The notes below the pieces were generated by a model. That model was not told the DNA's origin, ran no database searches, and worked only from the letters and a program-made list of their open reading frames with translations. Source: Frateuria sp. Soil773 (GTDB lineage Bacteria; Pseudomonadota; Gammaproteobacteria; Xanthomonadales; Rhodanobacteraceae). From it: a stretch of 46,411 nt of DNA. Made by a program: the position numbers and the translations under genes. Shown here one piece after another: positions 26,019 through 35,053 of this stretch (position 1 is the stretch's first letter; every line of letters starts with the position of its first letter). The stretch covers positions 480,988 to 527,398 of the forward strand of contig NZ_LMSL01000002.1 in NCBI RefSeq assembly GCF_001428405.1, given 5' to 3'.

Positions 26019-26399
26019 ATGAGTTCCAAAGCCTCCGCTCCCGGCCATTTCGGGCAGCGCCTTCAGCAAGCGCTCGACCGCACGGCCATCCCTCCGGGTC
26101 GCCGGCGCACGACGGCGCTGGCCAACCATTACGCCATCGCCCGCGAAACGGCCCGGCTGTGGCTGGCCGGCCGCGCCATGCCCGAACTGCCGCGGCTGAT
26201 CGAGATCGCGGACGACTGCAAGGTCAGCCTGGACTGGCTCGCCACGGGACGCGGCCCGATGATCGTGCCGTTCGTCGGCGAGGAAGCCGGGAGCTACGAG
26301 ATCCTCAGCCCCGAGGAGCAGAAGGTGCTCAAGGCCGTCCGCAAGCTGTCGAGCAAGCGTCGCCAGGGCCTGCTGGCCATGCTCGACACCCGCGACTGA
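26019..26399 (+). CDS. HTH (XRE/phage-repressor-like) DNA-binding protein
   Basis: 126 residues from ATG 26019 (MSSKASAPGHFGQRLQQALD); an ATG six codons upstream (26001) is equally possible, and neither has a clear ribosome site. Residues 10-75 form a lambda-repressor-like helix-turn-helix: FGQRLQQALD, TALANHYAIARETARLWLAG, MPELPRLIEIADDCKVSLDW followed by LATGRGP. The C-terminal part (SPEEQKVLKAVRKLSSKRRQ) is a short helix as in other small XRE regulators. It is not linked to prophage genes here. It may regulate itself and the divergent small gene. Confidence 0.75.
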   Translation: MSSKASAPGHFGQRLQQALDRTAIPPGRRRTTALANHYAIARETARLWLAGRAMPELPRLIEIADDCKVSLDWLATGRGPMIVPFVGEEAGSYEILSPEEQKVLKAVRKLSSKRRQGLLAMLDTRD

Positions 26400-26503
26400 G
26401 GGTCCCGGCGGCCCTTTCGATCCAGGGCGAAATCCCTCCAGAACGCCGTATCCGGCCGGGCGAAAACGTCCGCCCGACACTCCTTGCAAACTCCAGACAC
26501 GAC

Positions 26504-26532
26504 AACGGCTTGGCGCGGGCCGCCAAGCCGTT
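26504..26532. terminator. Strong hairpin downstream of the HTH gene
   Basis: AACGGCTTGGC (26504-26514) and GCCAAGCCGTT (26522-26532) form a perfect 11-bp stem with a 7-base loop. It separates the HTH gene from the leucine leader promoter. No long T-run follows. Confidence 0.5.
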
Positions 26533-26593
26533 CGGACGGATAGCCATCCATACCGCCACGATGCGGGTCTGTAAAAATTTTCAAAAGAAACTG

Positions 26594-26623
26594 TTGACGG
26601 CGGGTTTCGACCTCGCGTAAGGT
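26594..26623 (+). promoter_or_regulatory. Promoter of the branched-chain amino acid cluster
   Basis: TTGACG (26594-26599), 18 bases, TAAGGT (26618-26623), after an A-rich stretch. The expected transcript start is at 26630-26631, the very position of the leader peptide ATG. Confidence 0.65.
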
Positions 26624-26630
26624 CGATCGC

Positions 26631-26768
26631 ATGTCGCACCGCAGCAGCCACTGCCGCATCGCCGAAACGAACCGTCTCCTGACGGTCGCCGGCCTGCTGC
26701 AGCTTCGCGGCAGCCTCCTTCTTGCGCTCGTACTCGTACTCCTCATTACCAACGGAGGTGCGGGCTGA
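26631..26768 (+). CDS. Leucine/branched-chain leader peptide
   Basis: 45 codons starting MSHRSSHCRIAETN and containing the control segment LLLALVLVLLIT (residues 29-40), with twelve Leu, three Val and two Ile codons in all. It is followed by an intrinsic terminator at 26812-26845 and then leuA, so it is the sensor of a translational attenuator responding to charged Leu-, Val- and Ile-tRNA. No ribosome site precedes the ATG; the promoter places the mRNA 5' end at or next to it, so translation may start on a leaderless transcript. Too short for routine gene callers. Confidence 0.9.
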   Translation: MSHRSSHCRIAETNRLLTVAGLLQLRGSLLLALVLVLLITNGGAG

Positions 26769-26811
26769 GGCGTATCCAGGCAAAGCAAAACTGACCTGAA
26801 TAGGACCAAAG

Positions 26812-26845
26812 AACCCCGCACCCGGTAACGGATGCGGGGTTTTTT
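26812..26845 (+). terminator. Attenuator terminator of the leu/ilv cluster
   Basis: AACCCCGCA (26812-26820) pairs with TGCGGGGTT (26833-26841), with an inner CCG-GTAA-CGG stem, and six T residues end the structure (26840-26845). It lies between the leader peptide stop and the leuA ATG. Confidence 0.9.
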
Positions 26846-26878
26846 ATTGCCTCGGCGACGCACCCGCGGAGCCACACA

Positions 26879-28474
26879 ATGAACCCCCAGAACACCGCAG
26901 CAAGCCACGACGACGGCGCCCAGGGCGACGCCTCCGACCGCGTACGCATCTTCGACACCACCCTGCGCGACGGCGAGCAGACGCCCGGTTTCTCGATGGA
27001 CCGCCGCGCCAAGCTGCGCATGGCGCAGATGCTCGAAGCGCTCGGCGTGGACGTGCTCGAGGCCGGTTTCCCGCAGGCCTCGCCGGACGATTTCGCGGCG
27101 GTGTCCGAGATCGCCCGCACCCTGCAGGGGCCCACGATCTGCGCGCTGGCGCGCTGCGTGCCGGGCGACATCGACAGCGCCGGCCGCGCGCTGGAACGGG
27201 CGCGGCACTCGCGCATCCACCTGTTCCTCTCCACCAGCCCGCTGCACCGCGAGCACAAGCTGGGCATGAGCAAGGCGCAGGTGCTCGACGCCGCGGTGGC
27301 GGCGATCGAGCGGGCGCGCGGGCTGTGCCATGAGGTGGAGTTCTCCGCCGAGGATTCGACCCGCACCGAGCCCGACTTCCTCGCCGAAGTGTTTAGCGCG
27401 GCGGTGGCCGCCGGCGCCACCACGCTGAACGCGCCGGACACGGTGGGCTACACCACCCCGGCCGAGATGGCCGAGCGCTTCGCCTGGCTGCGCCGCAACG
27501 TGAAGGGCGCGGAGCGGGTGGTGTTCTCCTGCCACTGCCACAACGACCTGGGCATGGCGGTCGCCAACAGCCTGGCCGCGGTGGGCGCCGGCGCGCGCCA
27601 GGTGGAGTGCACCATCAACGGCATCGGCGAACGCGCCGGCAACGCCGCGCTGGAGGAGATCGTGATGGCGCTGAAGGTGCGCGCGGCGCACTTCGGCGTG
27701 GACACGCGCATCGACACGCGCAAGCTGTATCCCGCCTCGCGCCTGCTCAGCCAGCTCACCGGCCAGGCCGTGCAGCGCAACAAGGCGATCGTCGGCGAGA
27801 ACGCGTTCGCGCACGAGTCCGGCATCCACCAGCACGGCATGCTGAAGCACCGCGACACCTACGAGATCATGCGCCCGCAGGACGTCGGCATCGCCGAGAC
27901 CAAGCTGGTGCTCGGCAAGCATTCGGGCCGAGCCGCGCTGCGCCAGCGCCTGCAGGCGCTCGGCCACGCTCCCGACGAGGCAGCGATGGACGGCATCTTC
28001 GCGCGCTTCAAGACGCTGGCCGACAGGAAGCGCGAAGTGCACGACGAGGACCTGGAGGCGATCGCGCTGGGCCAGGATCCGGACGCGCTCGGCCCGTGGC
28101 GCTTGGTGCAGCTGAACACCAGCACGCACCTGGGCGGCAGCGCCTCGGCCTCGGTGAGGCTGCGCCACGACGACGGCCGCGAAGCCGGCGAGGCGGCCAT
28201 CGGCGACGGCCCGGTGGACGCGGTGCTGCGCGCGATCGAGCGCGCCACCGGCAGCGACCTGCAACTGACCGACTTCCAGGTGCGCGCGGTCAGCGAGGGC
28301 GGCGACGCCCAGGGCCAGGCCCGGCTCACCGCCCGCCACGACGCGCGCGACTGGCGCGGCCACGGCGTCAGCACCGACATCGTCGAAGCCACCGCGCAGG
28401 CCGCGCTGGCCATCGTCAACCGCATCGCGCGGCAGGTTCCGGCGGCGACGCCGGCGGCCGTCGCCAACCTGTAA
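26879..28474 (+). CDS. leuA: 2-isopropylmalate synthase
   Basis: 531 residues. The catalytic barrel has [39 protein letters not shown] and the metal-binding [14 protein letters not shown]; the [17 protein letters not shown] segment and the C-terminal regulatory domain (about residues 400-510) are complete. It condenses 2-ketoisovalerate with acetyl-CoA, the first step to leucine, and is normally inhibited by leucine. CGGAG precedes the ATG. It is the first structural gene after the attenuator and lies 14 bp before ilvE. Confidence 0.96.
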   Translation: MNPQNTAASHDDGAQGDASDRVRIFDTTLRDGEQTPGFSMDRRAKLRMAQMLEALGVDVLEAGFPQASPDDFAAVSEIARTLQGPTICALARCVPGDIDSAGRALERARHSRIHLFLSTSPLHREHKLGMSKAQVLDAAVAAIERARGLCHEVEFSAEDSTRTEPDFLAEVFSAAVAAGATTLNAPDTVGYTTPAEMAERFAWLRRNVKGAERVVFSCHCHNDLGMAVANSLAAVGAGARQVECTINGIGERAGNAALEEIVMALKVRAAHFGVDTRIDTRKLYPASRLLSQLTGQAVQRNKAIVGENAFAHESGIHQHGMLKHRDTYEIMRPQDVGIAETKLVLGKHSGRAALRQRLQALGHAPDEAAMDGIFARFKTLADRKREVHDEDLEAIALGQDPDALGPWRLVQLNTSTHLGGSASASVRLRHDDGREAGEAAIGDGPVDAVLRAIERATGSDLQLTDFQVRAVSEGGDAQGQARLTARHDARDWRGHGVSTDIVEATAQAALAIVNRIARQVPAATPAAVANL

Positions 28475-28488
28475 CCGCGAGGATCCCC

Positions 28489-29433
28489 ATGAACGCTACG
28501 CCTTTCCTCTGGCACAACGGCCGTATCAAGCCCTGGGCCGACGCCACCGTCCACGTCAGCACGCACGCCCTGCACTACGGCTCCTCGGTGTTCGAGGGCG
28601 AGCGCGTCTACGCCACGCCGCAGGGGCCGGCGTACTTCCGCCTGGCCGACCACACGCGGCGGCTGTTCGAATCGGCCCGCGTCTACGACATCGACATCGG
28701 CTACGGCGAGGACGAGATCAACGCGGCCTGCCTGGAGCTGATCCGCGCCAACGGCATGCGCTCGGCCTACGTGCGGCCGATCGTGTTCCGCGGTGCCGGC
28801 GGGCTGGGCGTGCTGGCGAAGGAGGACGCGCCGGTCGAGGTGGCGATCATGGCGCTGGACTGGGGCGCCTACCTGGGCGACGCGGTGACGCGCGGCGCGG
28901 ACGTGTGCGTGTCCTCGTGGCACCGGCCGGCGCCGAACACGCTGCCGAGCTGGGCCAAGGCCGGCGGCAACTACCTCAGCAGCCAGCTTATCGCCGCCGA
29001 GGCGCGCCGCGGCGGCTACGACGAGGGCATCGCGCTGGGCCACAACGGCCTGCTCAGCGAAGGCGCCGGCGAGAACCTGTTCCTGGTCAAGCGCGGCAGG
29101 CTGCTCACGCCGCCCTCCAGCGCCGGCATCCTCGCCGGCATCACCCGCGACAGCGTGATCGCCCTGGCCGCCGACCTCGGCATCCCGGTGGAGGAACGCG
29201 AGCTGCCGCGCGAGGCGCTGTACTCGGCCGACGAAGTGTTCATGACCGGCACCGCCGCCGAGATCACCCCGGTGCGCTCGGTCGACCGCAAGGCGGTCGG
29301 CGCGGGCGCGCCCGGCCCGGTCACCAAGGCCTTGCAGCAGGCGTTCTTCGGCCTGTTCGACGGCCGCACCGAGGATCGCCGCGGCTGGCTGAGCCCGGTG
29401 CACGCCGGCGCCGATGCACAGGAGGCCGCGTGA
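28489..29433 (+). CDS. ilvE: Branched-chain amino acid aminotransferase
   Basis: 314 residues, PLP fold-type IV. Family landmarks are [16 protein letters not shown], the PLP lysine in [40 protein letters not shown] and [16 protein letters not shown]. It makes the final transamination to leucine, isoleucine and valine. GAGGA lies before the ATG, and its TGA overlaps the leuC ATG by one base, so leuA, ilvE and leuC are likely one transcript. Confidence 0.95.
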   Translation: MNATPFLWHNGRIKPWADATVHVSTHALHYGSSVFEGERVYATPQGPAYFRLADHTRRLFESARVYDIDIGYGEDEINAACLELIRANGMRSAYVRPIVFRGAGGLGVLAKEDAPVEVAIMALDWGAYLGDAVTRGADVCVSSWHRPAPNTLPSWAKAGGNYLSSQLIAAEARRGGYDEGIALGHNGLLSEGAGENLFLVKRGRLLTPPSSAGILAGITRDSVIALAADLGIPVEERELPREALYSADEVFMTGTAAEITPVRSVDRKAVGAGAPGPVTKALQQAFFGLFDGRTEDRRGWLSPVHAGADAQEAA

Positions 29434-30842
29434 TGGCCCGGACCCTGTTCGAGAAAGTGTGGGACGCGCACGTCGTCGCCGCCGAGACCGCCGACACTCC
29501 GGCGATCCTGTACGTCGACCTGCACCTGGTGCACGAGGTCACCTCGCCGCAGGCGTTCGACGAGCTGCGCGCGCGCGGCCTGCCGCTGCGCCGGCCCGAC
29601 CTGGTGCTGGCCACGCTGGACCATTCCACCCCGACCTTGCCGGCGCATGCCGACGGCAGCCGCCCCTACGCCAACGCCGAGGCGCAGGCGCAGGTCGCGC
29701 AACTGGAAAGCAACTGCCGCGAGTTCGGCGTGGAACTGCACGGCTGGGACAGCGCCGACCGCGGCATCGTGCACGTGATCGGCCCGGAGCTGGGCGCCAC
29801 CCGGCCGGGCATGACCATCGTCTGCGGCGACAGCCACACCTCCACGCACGGCGCGTTCGGCGCGCTGGCGTTCGGCATCGGCACCACCGAGGTCGGGCAC
29901 GTGATGGCGACGCAGTGCCTGCTGCAGCGCAAGCCGAAGACCATGGCGATCCACGTGGACGGCGCGCTGCCGCCGGGCGTCGGCGCGAAGGACCTGATCC
30001 TGCACATCATCGGCACCATCGGCGTCGATGGCGGCACCGGCTACGTGCTGGAGTACCGCGGCGCGGCGATCGAGGCGCTGTCGATGGACGAGCGCATGAC
30101 CGTCTGCAACATGTCGATCGAGGCCGGCGCGCGTGCCGGCATGATCGCGCCGGACGAGACCACCTTCGCCTGGCTGAAAGGCCGCCCGCGCGCGCCGCAG
30201 GGCGCGGACTGGGACGCGGCGGTGGCGCAGTGGCGCACGCTGCGCAGCGACGACGGCGCCCGCTACGACCGCGAGGTGCGCATCGACGCCGCCGCGGTGA
30301 AGCCGACGGTCACCTACGGCACCCATCCGGGCATGGCGATCGCGATGGACACGCCGGTGCCGGCGGCCGCCAACGCGCAGGAACGCCGCGCGCTCGACTA
30401 CATGCGCAGCGAAGCGGGCAAGCCGATGCAGGGCACGCCGGTGGACGTGGTGTTCGTCGGCAGTTGCACCAACTCGCGGCTGTCGGACCTGCGCGAGGCG
30501 GCGCGCGTGCTGCACGGCCGGCGCGTCGCCGACGGCGTGCGCATGCTGGTGGTTCCCGGCTCCGAGGCGGTGCGCCGCGACGCCGAGGCCGAGGGGCTGC
30601 ACCACGTGTTCGCCGCCGCCGGCGCCGAATGGCGCGTGCCGGGCTGCTCGATGTGCATCGCCATGAACGGCGACCTGGCGCAGCCGGGCCAACTGGTGGT
30701 GAGCACCTCCAACCGCAACTTCGAGGGCCGCCAGGGCAAGGGCGCGCGCACCGTGCTCGCCAGCCCGGCCACCGCCGCGGCATCGGCGATCGCCGGGCGC
30801 ATCGCCGACCCGCGCGAGTACCTGGTGGAGGTGGCGGCGTGA
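29433..30842 (+). CDS. leuC: 3-isopropylmalate dehydratase large subunit
   Basis: 469 residues of the aconitase family. The start [15 protein letters not shown] is preceded by AGGAGG and overlaps ilvE. The iron-sulfur ligands are visible: FVGSCTNSR and [13 protein letters not shown], along with [18 protein letters not shown]. With LeuD it isomerises 2- to 3-isopropylmalate. A 136-bp gap with a large inverted repeat separates it from leuD. Confidence 0.96.
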   Translation: MARTLFEKVWDAHVVAAETADTPAILYVDLHLVHEVTSPQAFDELRARGLPLRRPDLVLATLDHSTPTLPAHADGSRPYANAEAQAQVAQLESNCREFGVELHGWDSADRGIVHVIGPELGATRPGMTIVCGDSHTSTHGAFGALAFGIGTTEVGHVMATQCLLQRKPKTMAIHVDGALPPGVGAKDLILHIIGTIGVDGGTGYVLEYRGAAIEALSMDERMTVCNMSIEAGARAGMIAPDETTFAWLKGRPRAPQGADWDAAVAQWRTLRSDDGARYDREVRIDAAAVKPTVTYGTHPGMAIAMDTPVPAAANAQERRALDYMRSEAGKPMQGTPVDVVFVGSCTNSRLSDLREAARVLHGRRVADGVRMLVVPGSEAVRRDAEAEGLHHVFAAAGAEWRVPGCSMCIAMNGDLAQPGQLVVSTSNRNFEGRQGKGARTVLASPATAAASAIAGRIADPREYLVEVAA

Positions 30843-30857
30843 AAAGCAGGAGCGAGG

Positions 30858-30954
30858 GGAGAGGAGTGAGGAGCGAGAGAGGGCAGAGGCCAAGCCTCGA
30901 CGATTCTCCGCCCGCTTTTGCCCTTCGCCCTTCTCTCACTCCTCACTCCTCTCC
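30858..30954. repeat. Long imperfect inverted repeat between leuC and leuD
   Basis: A purine-rich arm (30858-30884) and a pyrimidine-rich arm (30927-30954) are reverse complements at 26 of 28 positions, with a 42-base loop. Both arms are built from GAGTGAGGAG-like units. In the mRNA it would fold as a long stem directly before the leuD ribosome site. Confidence 0.75.
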
Positions 30955-30978
30955 ACTCACTTCTCCCCCGAGCCATCC

Positions 30979-31563
30979 ATGAAACCCATCACCCGCCTCC
31001 ACTCGCGTACCGCCGTGCTGCCGGACGAGAACATCGACACCGACCGCATCATCCCGGCGCGTTTCCTCACCACCACCACCCGTACCGGCCTGGGCCGGCT
31101 GTGCTTCCACGACTGGCGCTACCAGGCCGACGGCAGCGACAACCCGGCCTTCCCGCTGAACCGGCCCGAGGCGCGCGGCTGCGCGATCGTGGTCGCCGGG
31201 CGCAACTTCGGCTGCGGCTCCTCCCGCGAACATGCGCCGTGGGCGCTGCTGGACTACGGCATCAAGGCGGTGCTGTGCAGCGAGATCGCGGACATCTTCC
31301 GCAACAACGCGCTGAAGAACGGCCTGCTGGCGATCGTGATCGACGAGGTCGAGCACCGCTGGCTGCTCAAGCATCCCGGCATCGAGCTGTCCATCGACGT
31401 GCGCGAGCAGGCCATCGAACTGCCCGACGGCGGCCGCATCCGCTTCCAGCTCGAACCGTTCGCGCGCCACTGCCTGCTCAACGGCGTCGACCAGCTCGGC
31501 TACCTGCTGCAGCACGCCGAGGCGATCACGGCCTACGAGCAGCGGATGGAAGCAGCCGCATGA
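30979..31563 (+). CDS. leuD: 3-isopropylmalate dehydratase small subunit
   Basis: 194 residues. The swivel-domain signature is complete: [32 protein letters not shown], and the helical [12 protein letters not shown]. It pairs with LeuC. The start [14 protein letters not shown] is at ATG 30979; there is no strong ribosome site, and the preceding pyrimidine-rich arm of the inverted repeat could hold this region. Length is normal. Confidence 0.95.
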   Translation: MKPITRLHSRTAVLPDENIDTDRIIPARFLTTTTRTGLGRLCFHDWRYQADGSDNPAFPLNRPEARGCAIVVAGRNFGCGSSREHAPWALLDYGIKAVLCSEIADIFRNNALKNGLLAIVIDEVEHRWLLKHPGIELSIDVREQAIELPDGGRIRFQLEPFARHCLLNGVDQLGYLLQHAEAITAYEQRMEAAA

Positions 31564-31611
31564 CACGGCACCTCCGATCCCGTCACCCCAGCACCCGCTT
31601 CCCCGGAACCC

Positions 31612-31712
31612 GTCACCCCAGCGAAAACCGGGGTCCAGTGCCTTCGGTCCAGTCCAAGTCTCTGGATAGCAGCTTGAGCGGCCCTTCGGCCGTTGAGAGC
31701 CGCCGGGATGAC
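31612..31712. repeat. Dispersed palindromic element, copy 3 (MITE/REP-like)
   Basis: Begins GTCACCCCAGCGAAAACCGG, continues GTCCAGTGCC, and ends CGCCGGGATGAC. A short extra half-copy (GTCACCCCAGC) starts at 31582. It fills most of the leuD-leuB gap. Confidence 0.6.
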
Positions 31713-31760
31713 GTAGAGCCGACTCACACCCTCTCCCCCCCCCACCGCGGAAACGAATCC

Positions 31761-32858
31761 ATGAAAGCACGCATCGTCACCCTGCCCGGCGACGGCGTCG
31801 GCCCCGAGGTCACCGCGGCGGCGGTTGCCGTGCTGGAAGCCGTCGCCGCGCACTACGGTCACCGTTTCGATTTCGACGAGCAGCCGATCGGCGGTTGCGC
31901 GATCGACGCCACCGGCGCGCCGCTGCCGCCGGCCGCGCTGGCCGCCTGCCAGGCCGCCGACGCGGTGCTGCTGGGCGCGGTCGGCGGGCCGAAGTGGTCC
32001 GATCCGAACGCCGCCGTGCGTCCCGAGCAGGGCCTGCTTGCGCTGCGCGCCGCGCTGGGCGTGTACGCCAACCTGCGCCCGCTGCAGGTGCATCCCGCGC
32101 TGGCCGCGCTGTCGCCGCTGAAGAACGAGAAGCTGGCCGGCGTGGACGTGCTGTTCGTGCGCGAGCTCACCGGCGGCGCCTACTTCGGCGCGAAGACACG
32201 CGACGCCGACGCCGCCACCGACGAATGCAGGTACACCGTGGCCGAGGTCGAACGCGTGGCGCGCCGCGCCTTCGAGCTGGCGCGCGGCCGACGCAGGCAC
32301 GTCACCTCGGTCGACAAGGCCAACGTGCTGGAAACCTCGCGGCTGTGGCGCAGCACGGTGCAGCGCGTCGCCGCCGACTACCCCGACGTGGCGCTGGAAC
32401 ACCAGTTGGTCGATTCGATGGCGATGCTGCTGCTGACCCAGCCCAGCCGCTACGACGTGGTGGTCACCGAGAACCTGTTCGGCGACATCCTCACCGACGA
32501 GGCCGCCGCGCTGGCCGGCTCGCTCGGCCTGCTGCCGTCGGCGTCGCTCGGCGAGGGGCGCAACGGCCTGTACGAGCCGATCCACGGTTCGGCGCCGGAC
32601 ATCGCCGGCCAGGACGCCGCCAACCCCACCGGCGCGATCCTTTCCGCCGCGCTGCTGCTGCGCCACTCGCTGGGGCTGGAGGACGAAGCCTGCGCGGTCG
32701 AGGCGGCGGTCGAGTACGTGCTGCAACACGGCCCGCGCAGCCGCGACCTCGGCGGCAGCGCCGGCACCGCGCAGGTGCGCGATGCCGTGCTCGCCGCACT
32801 GGAGGAGCACGCCGGTGCCCACGCGGCGTTCTTCAGCGGCGTGCGCGCATGCGGTTGA
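31761..32858 (+). CDS. leuB: 3-isopropylmalate dehydrogenase
   Basis: 365 residues. Features are [27 protein letters not shown], the family marker [25 protein letters not shown] and [18 protein letters not shown] (NAD site). It oxidises and decarboxylates 3-isopropylmalate. The start is the ATG at 31761 with GGAA upstream; the frame is open much further back because of high GC. A 370-bp gap follows before ilvC. Confidence 0.96.
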   Translation: MKARIVTLPGDGVGPEVTAAAVAVLEAVAAHYGHRFDFDEQPIGGCAIDATGAPLPPAALAACQAADAVLLGAVGGPKWSDPNAAVRPEQGLLALRAALGVYANLRPLQVHPALAALSPLKNEKLAGVDVLFVRELTGGAYFGAKTRDADAATDECRYTVAEVERVARRAFELARGRRRHVTSVDKANVLETSRLWRSTVQRVAADYPDVALEHQLVDSMAMLLLTQPSRYDVVVTENLFGDILTDEAAALAGSLGLLPSASLGEGRNGLYEPIHGSAPDIAGQDAANPTGAILSAALLLRHSLGLEDEACAVEAAVEYVLQHGPRSRDLGGSAGTAQVRDAVLAALEEHAGAHAAFFSGVRACG

Positions 32859-33231
32859 CGCGCGCCACCACGGTTTCCGCGGCAGGACGCTGCGCCTTTG
32901 CTGCCCCCTGCGTGCTTTCCCGCCGGGCCGCCTGCGTACCTCCCCATGGCGCCACGCGGCCCGCCCCTTTGACCTCCCCGGCACGCAGGGGGCGCTCTCT
33001 TCTCCGCCCTGGATACGGACCGGAATCCGCCGTGCACTACGGCCAGGTCGGGAGCGGCGCACGCCGCCCTCCCGCGCTCGCCGCACGGCAGGCGAGCACC
33101 GCCCGCGGCGCGTCCGCGAAACGTGTGCGCCCGATCGCTTCCGGCGACGTCACCGCCCATCCGTCCGTTCCATCCGGCACGGCCTTCCTTTCCCGGCACT
33201 TCCACCACGCCACTACCGCAGGAGTCACCGC
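32859..33231. other. Gap between leuB and ilvC
   Basis: About 370 bases. It contains a perfect 13-bp inverted repeat with a 65-base spacer (32903-32993). No leader peptide, T-tracted terminator or dispersed repeat is visible. ilvC may have its own promoter here, but I cannot place it firmly. Confidence 0.4.
32903..32993. repeat. Perfect 13-bp inverted repeat upstream of ilvC
   Basis: GCCCCCTGCGTGC (32903-32915) and GCACGCAGGGGGC (32981-32993) are exact reverse complements. They could form the base of an mRNA structure after leuB or mark a small mobile element. Confidence 0.6.
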
Positions 33232-34245
33232 ATGAGCAGCAACACCAACGACACGCTGGCCAAGGCACGCATCGCCGTCCTCGGCTACGGCAGCCAGGGC
33301 CGCGCCCACGCCCTCAACCTGCGCGATTCCGGCCTCGACGTCGTGGTCGGCCTGCGCAAGAACGGCCCCTCGTGGGAGAAGGCCCGCGCCGAGGGCTTTG
33401 CCGTCGCCGAGCCCGGCGAGGCGGTGAAGGGCGCCGACCTGGTCGCCGTGCTCACCCCCGACATGGTGCAGCCGAAGCTCTACCGGGAGCACATCGAACC
33501 GAACATCAAGCCCGATGCGGCGCTGCTGTTCGCGCACGGCTTCAACGTGCACTTCAAGCAGGTCGAGCCGCGCAAGGACATCGACGTGATCCTGGTGGCG
33601 CCCAAGGGCCCCGGCGCGCTGGTGCGCCGCGAGTACGAGATCGGCCGCGGCGTACCGTGCATCTGGGCGGTGCACCAGGACGTCAGCGGCCACGCCGAGG
33701 CCAAGGCCAAGGCGTATGCCGACGGCATCGGCGGCGGCCGCGCGCTGCTGATCAAGACCGACTTCAAGGAAGAGACCGAGACCGACCTGTTCGGCGAGCA
33801 GGCCGTGCTGTGCGGCGGCGCCAGCTCGCTGGTGCAGGCCGGCTTCGAGACCCTGGTGGAAGCCGGCTACCAGCCGGAGATCGCCTACTACGAGGTGCTG
33901 CACGAGCTGAAGCTGATCGTCGACCTGTTCTACGAGGGCGGCATCGCCCGCATGCTGGAGTTCGTCTCCGAGACCGCGCAGTACGGCGACTACGTGAGCG
34001 GCCCGCGGGTGATCGACGCCGGCGTGAAGGAGCGCATGCAGGGCGTGCTGAAGGACATCCAGGACGGCACCTTCGCGAAGAACTGGATCGCCGAGTACGA
34101 CGCCGGCCTGCCCAACTACAAGCAGTACAAGCAGGCCGACCTCGACCATCCGGTCGAGCAGGTCGGCAAGAAGCTGCGCGCGCGCATGCCGTGGCTGCAA
34201 TCCGCCGCGCCGAAGGCGGCTGAGCCGCTGAAGAAGGCCGGCTAG
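33232..34245 (+). CDS. ilvC: Ketol-acid reductoisomerase, class I
   Basis: 337 residues, the short class I form. The NADPH site is [20 protein letters not shown]; the catalytic helical domain has [20 protein letters not shown] and [22 protein letters not shown] with metal-binding Asp and Glu. It performs the second common step to valine and isoleucine. GCAGGAG precedes the ATG at good spacing. Confidence 0.96.
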   Translation: MSSNTNDTLAKARIAVLGYGSQGRAHALNLRDSGLDVVVGLRKNGPSWEKARAEGFAVAEPGEAVKGADLVAVLTPDMVQPKLYREHIEPNIKPDAALLFAHGFNVHFKQVEPRKDIDVILVAPKGPGALVRREYEIGRGVPCIWAVHQDVSGHAEAKAKAYADGIGGGRALLIKTDFKEETETDLFGEQAVLCGGASSLVQAGFETLVEAGYQPEIAYYEVLHELKLIVDLFYEGGIARMLEFVSETAQYGDYVSGPRVIDAGVKERMQGVLKDIQDGTFAKNWIAEYDAGLPNYKQYKQADLDHPVEQVGKKLRARMPWLQSAAPKAAEPLKKAG

Positions 34246-34501
34246 GAGAAGGCCGGCCAGCGCGGAGGGCGGAAGCGCCCCAGGCGAGGGCGCGCAGCGC
34301 GGGAACGGATGCCTTGCCGGTTGGCCCGGTCCATGGAGTTCCATGGCCTAGGCGGCGGCAGGCAGGCGAACCGCGCGGCGCACTTCGCAGCCAGGGTGGC
34401 CTCCGCCCACCACGCCCCGGATCGCCCGTGACGGGCCGCGCGCACGAGACCGTGCGGCCCGTCCGACCAAGCACCATCGAACGAATAGAGAGAGGTCTGC
34501 C

Positions 34502-34846
34502 ATGAAACGCTTCCACATCGCCCTGGCCGTTGCCGACCTGGACGCCTCCATCGCCGACTACAGCGCGCGCCTGGGCCAGCCGCCGCACACCGTGGTCGCC
34601 GGCACCTATGCGATGTGGCGCACCGACCAGCTCAACTTCTCGATCAACCGCGATCCCGCGCGCGCCGGCCAGTTGCGCCACGTGGGCTTCGAGGACGACG
34701 ACGCCCGCGGCTTCACCTGCGAGGCCGACGTCAACGGCATCGCGTGGGAGAACTTCTCCACCGTGGCGCAGGACCTGAAGATCATCTCCACCTACGGCGT
34801 CCCCGTGCATGCCTCACCCGCCGAGGACGAGCTGATCCGCAACTGA
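34502..34846 (+). CDS. Glyoxalase/VOC-superfamily protein
   Basis: 114 residues, a single vicinal-oxygen-chelate domain: MKRFHIALAVADLDASIADY at the start, then RTDQLNFSINRD and LRHVGFEDDD, with His5 and a later Glu as likely metal ligands. It resembles small CadI/ArsI-like members. AGAGAGG precedes the ATG. It sits between ilvC and ilvB on the same strand, so it may be co-transcribed with valine/isoleucine genes. No step of that pathway needs such an enzyme; its substrate is unknown. Confidence 0.75.
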   Translation: MKRFHIALAVADLDASIADYSARLGQPPHTVVAGTYAMWRTDQLNFSINRDPARAGQLRHVGFEDDDARGFTCEADVNGIAWENFSTVAQDLKIISTYGVPVHASPAEDELIRN

Positions 34847-34911
34847 GGGCCAGGCCGGGCATCTCCATCCGCGCCCCAGCCTCCGCTCGTCACCCCAGCT
34901 CCTAGCCGCCC

Positions 34912-34991
34912 GTCGTTCCAGCGAAAGCTGGAACCCAGTGACTTCCAGGCTCCACGCAAAGGCACTGGATTCCTGCTTGCGCAGGAATGAC
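34912..34991. repeat. Dispersed palindromic element, copy 4 (MITE/REP-like)
   Basis: Begins GTCGTTCCAGCGAAAGCTGG, continues AACCCAGTGAC, and ends GGCACTGGATTCC-TGCTTGCGCAGGAATGAC. Both ends form hairpins, and the whole is an imperfect palindrome. It lies 62 bp before ilvB. Confidence 0.7.
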
Positions 34992-35053
34992 GGCGAGGCG
35001 AACCAGATACCCATCGCCATCCACCGGCCAATCGGCACATCCAGGAACCCATC

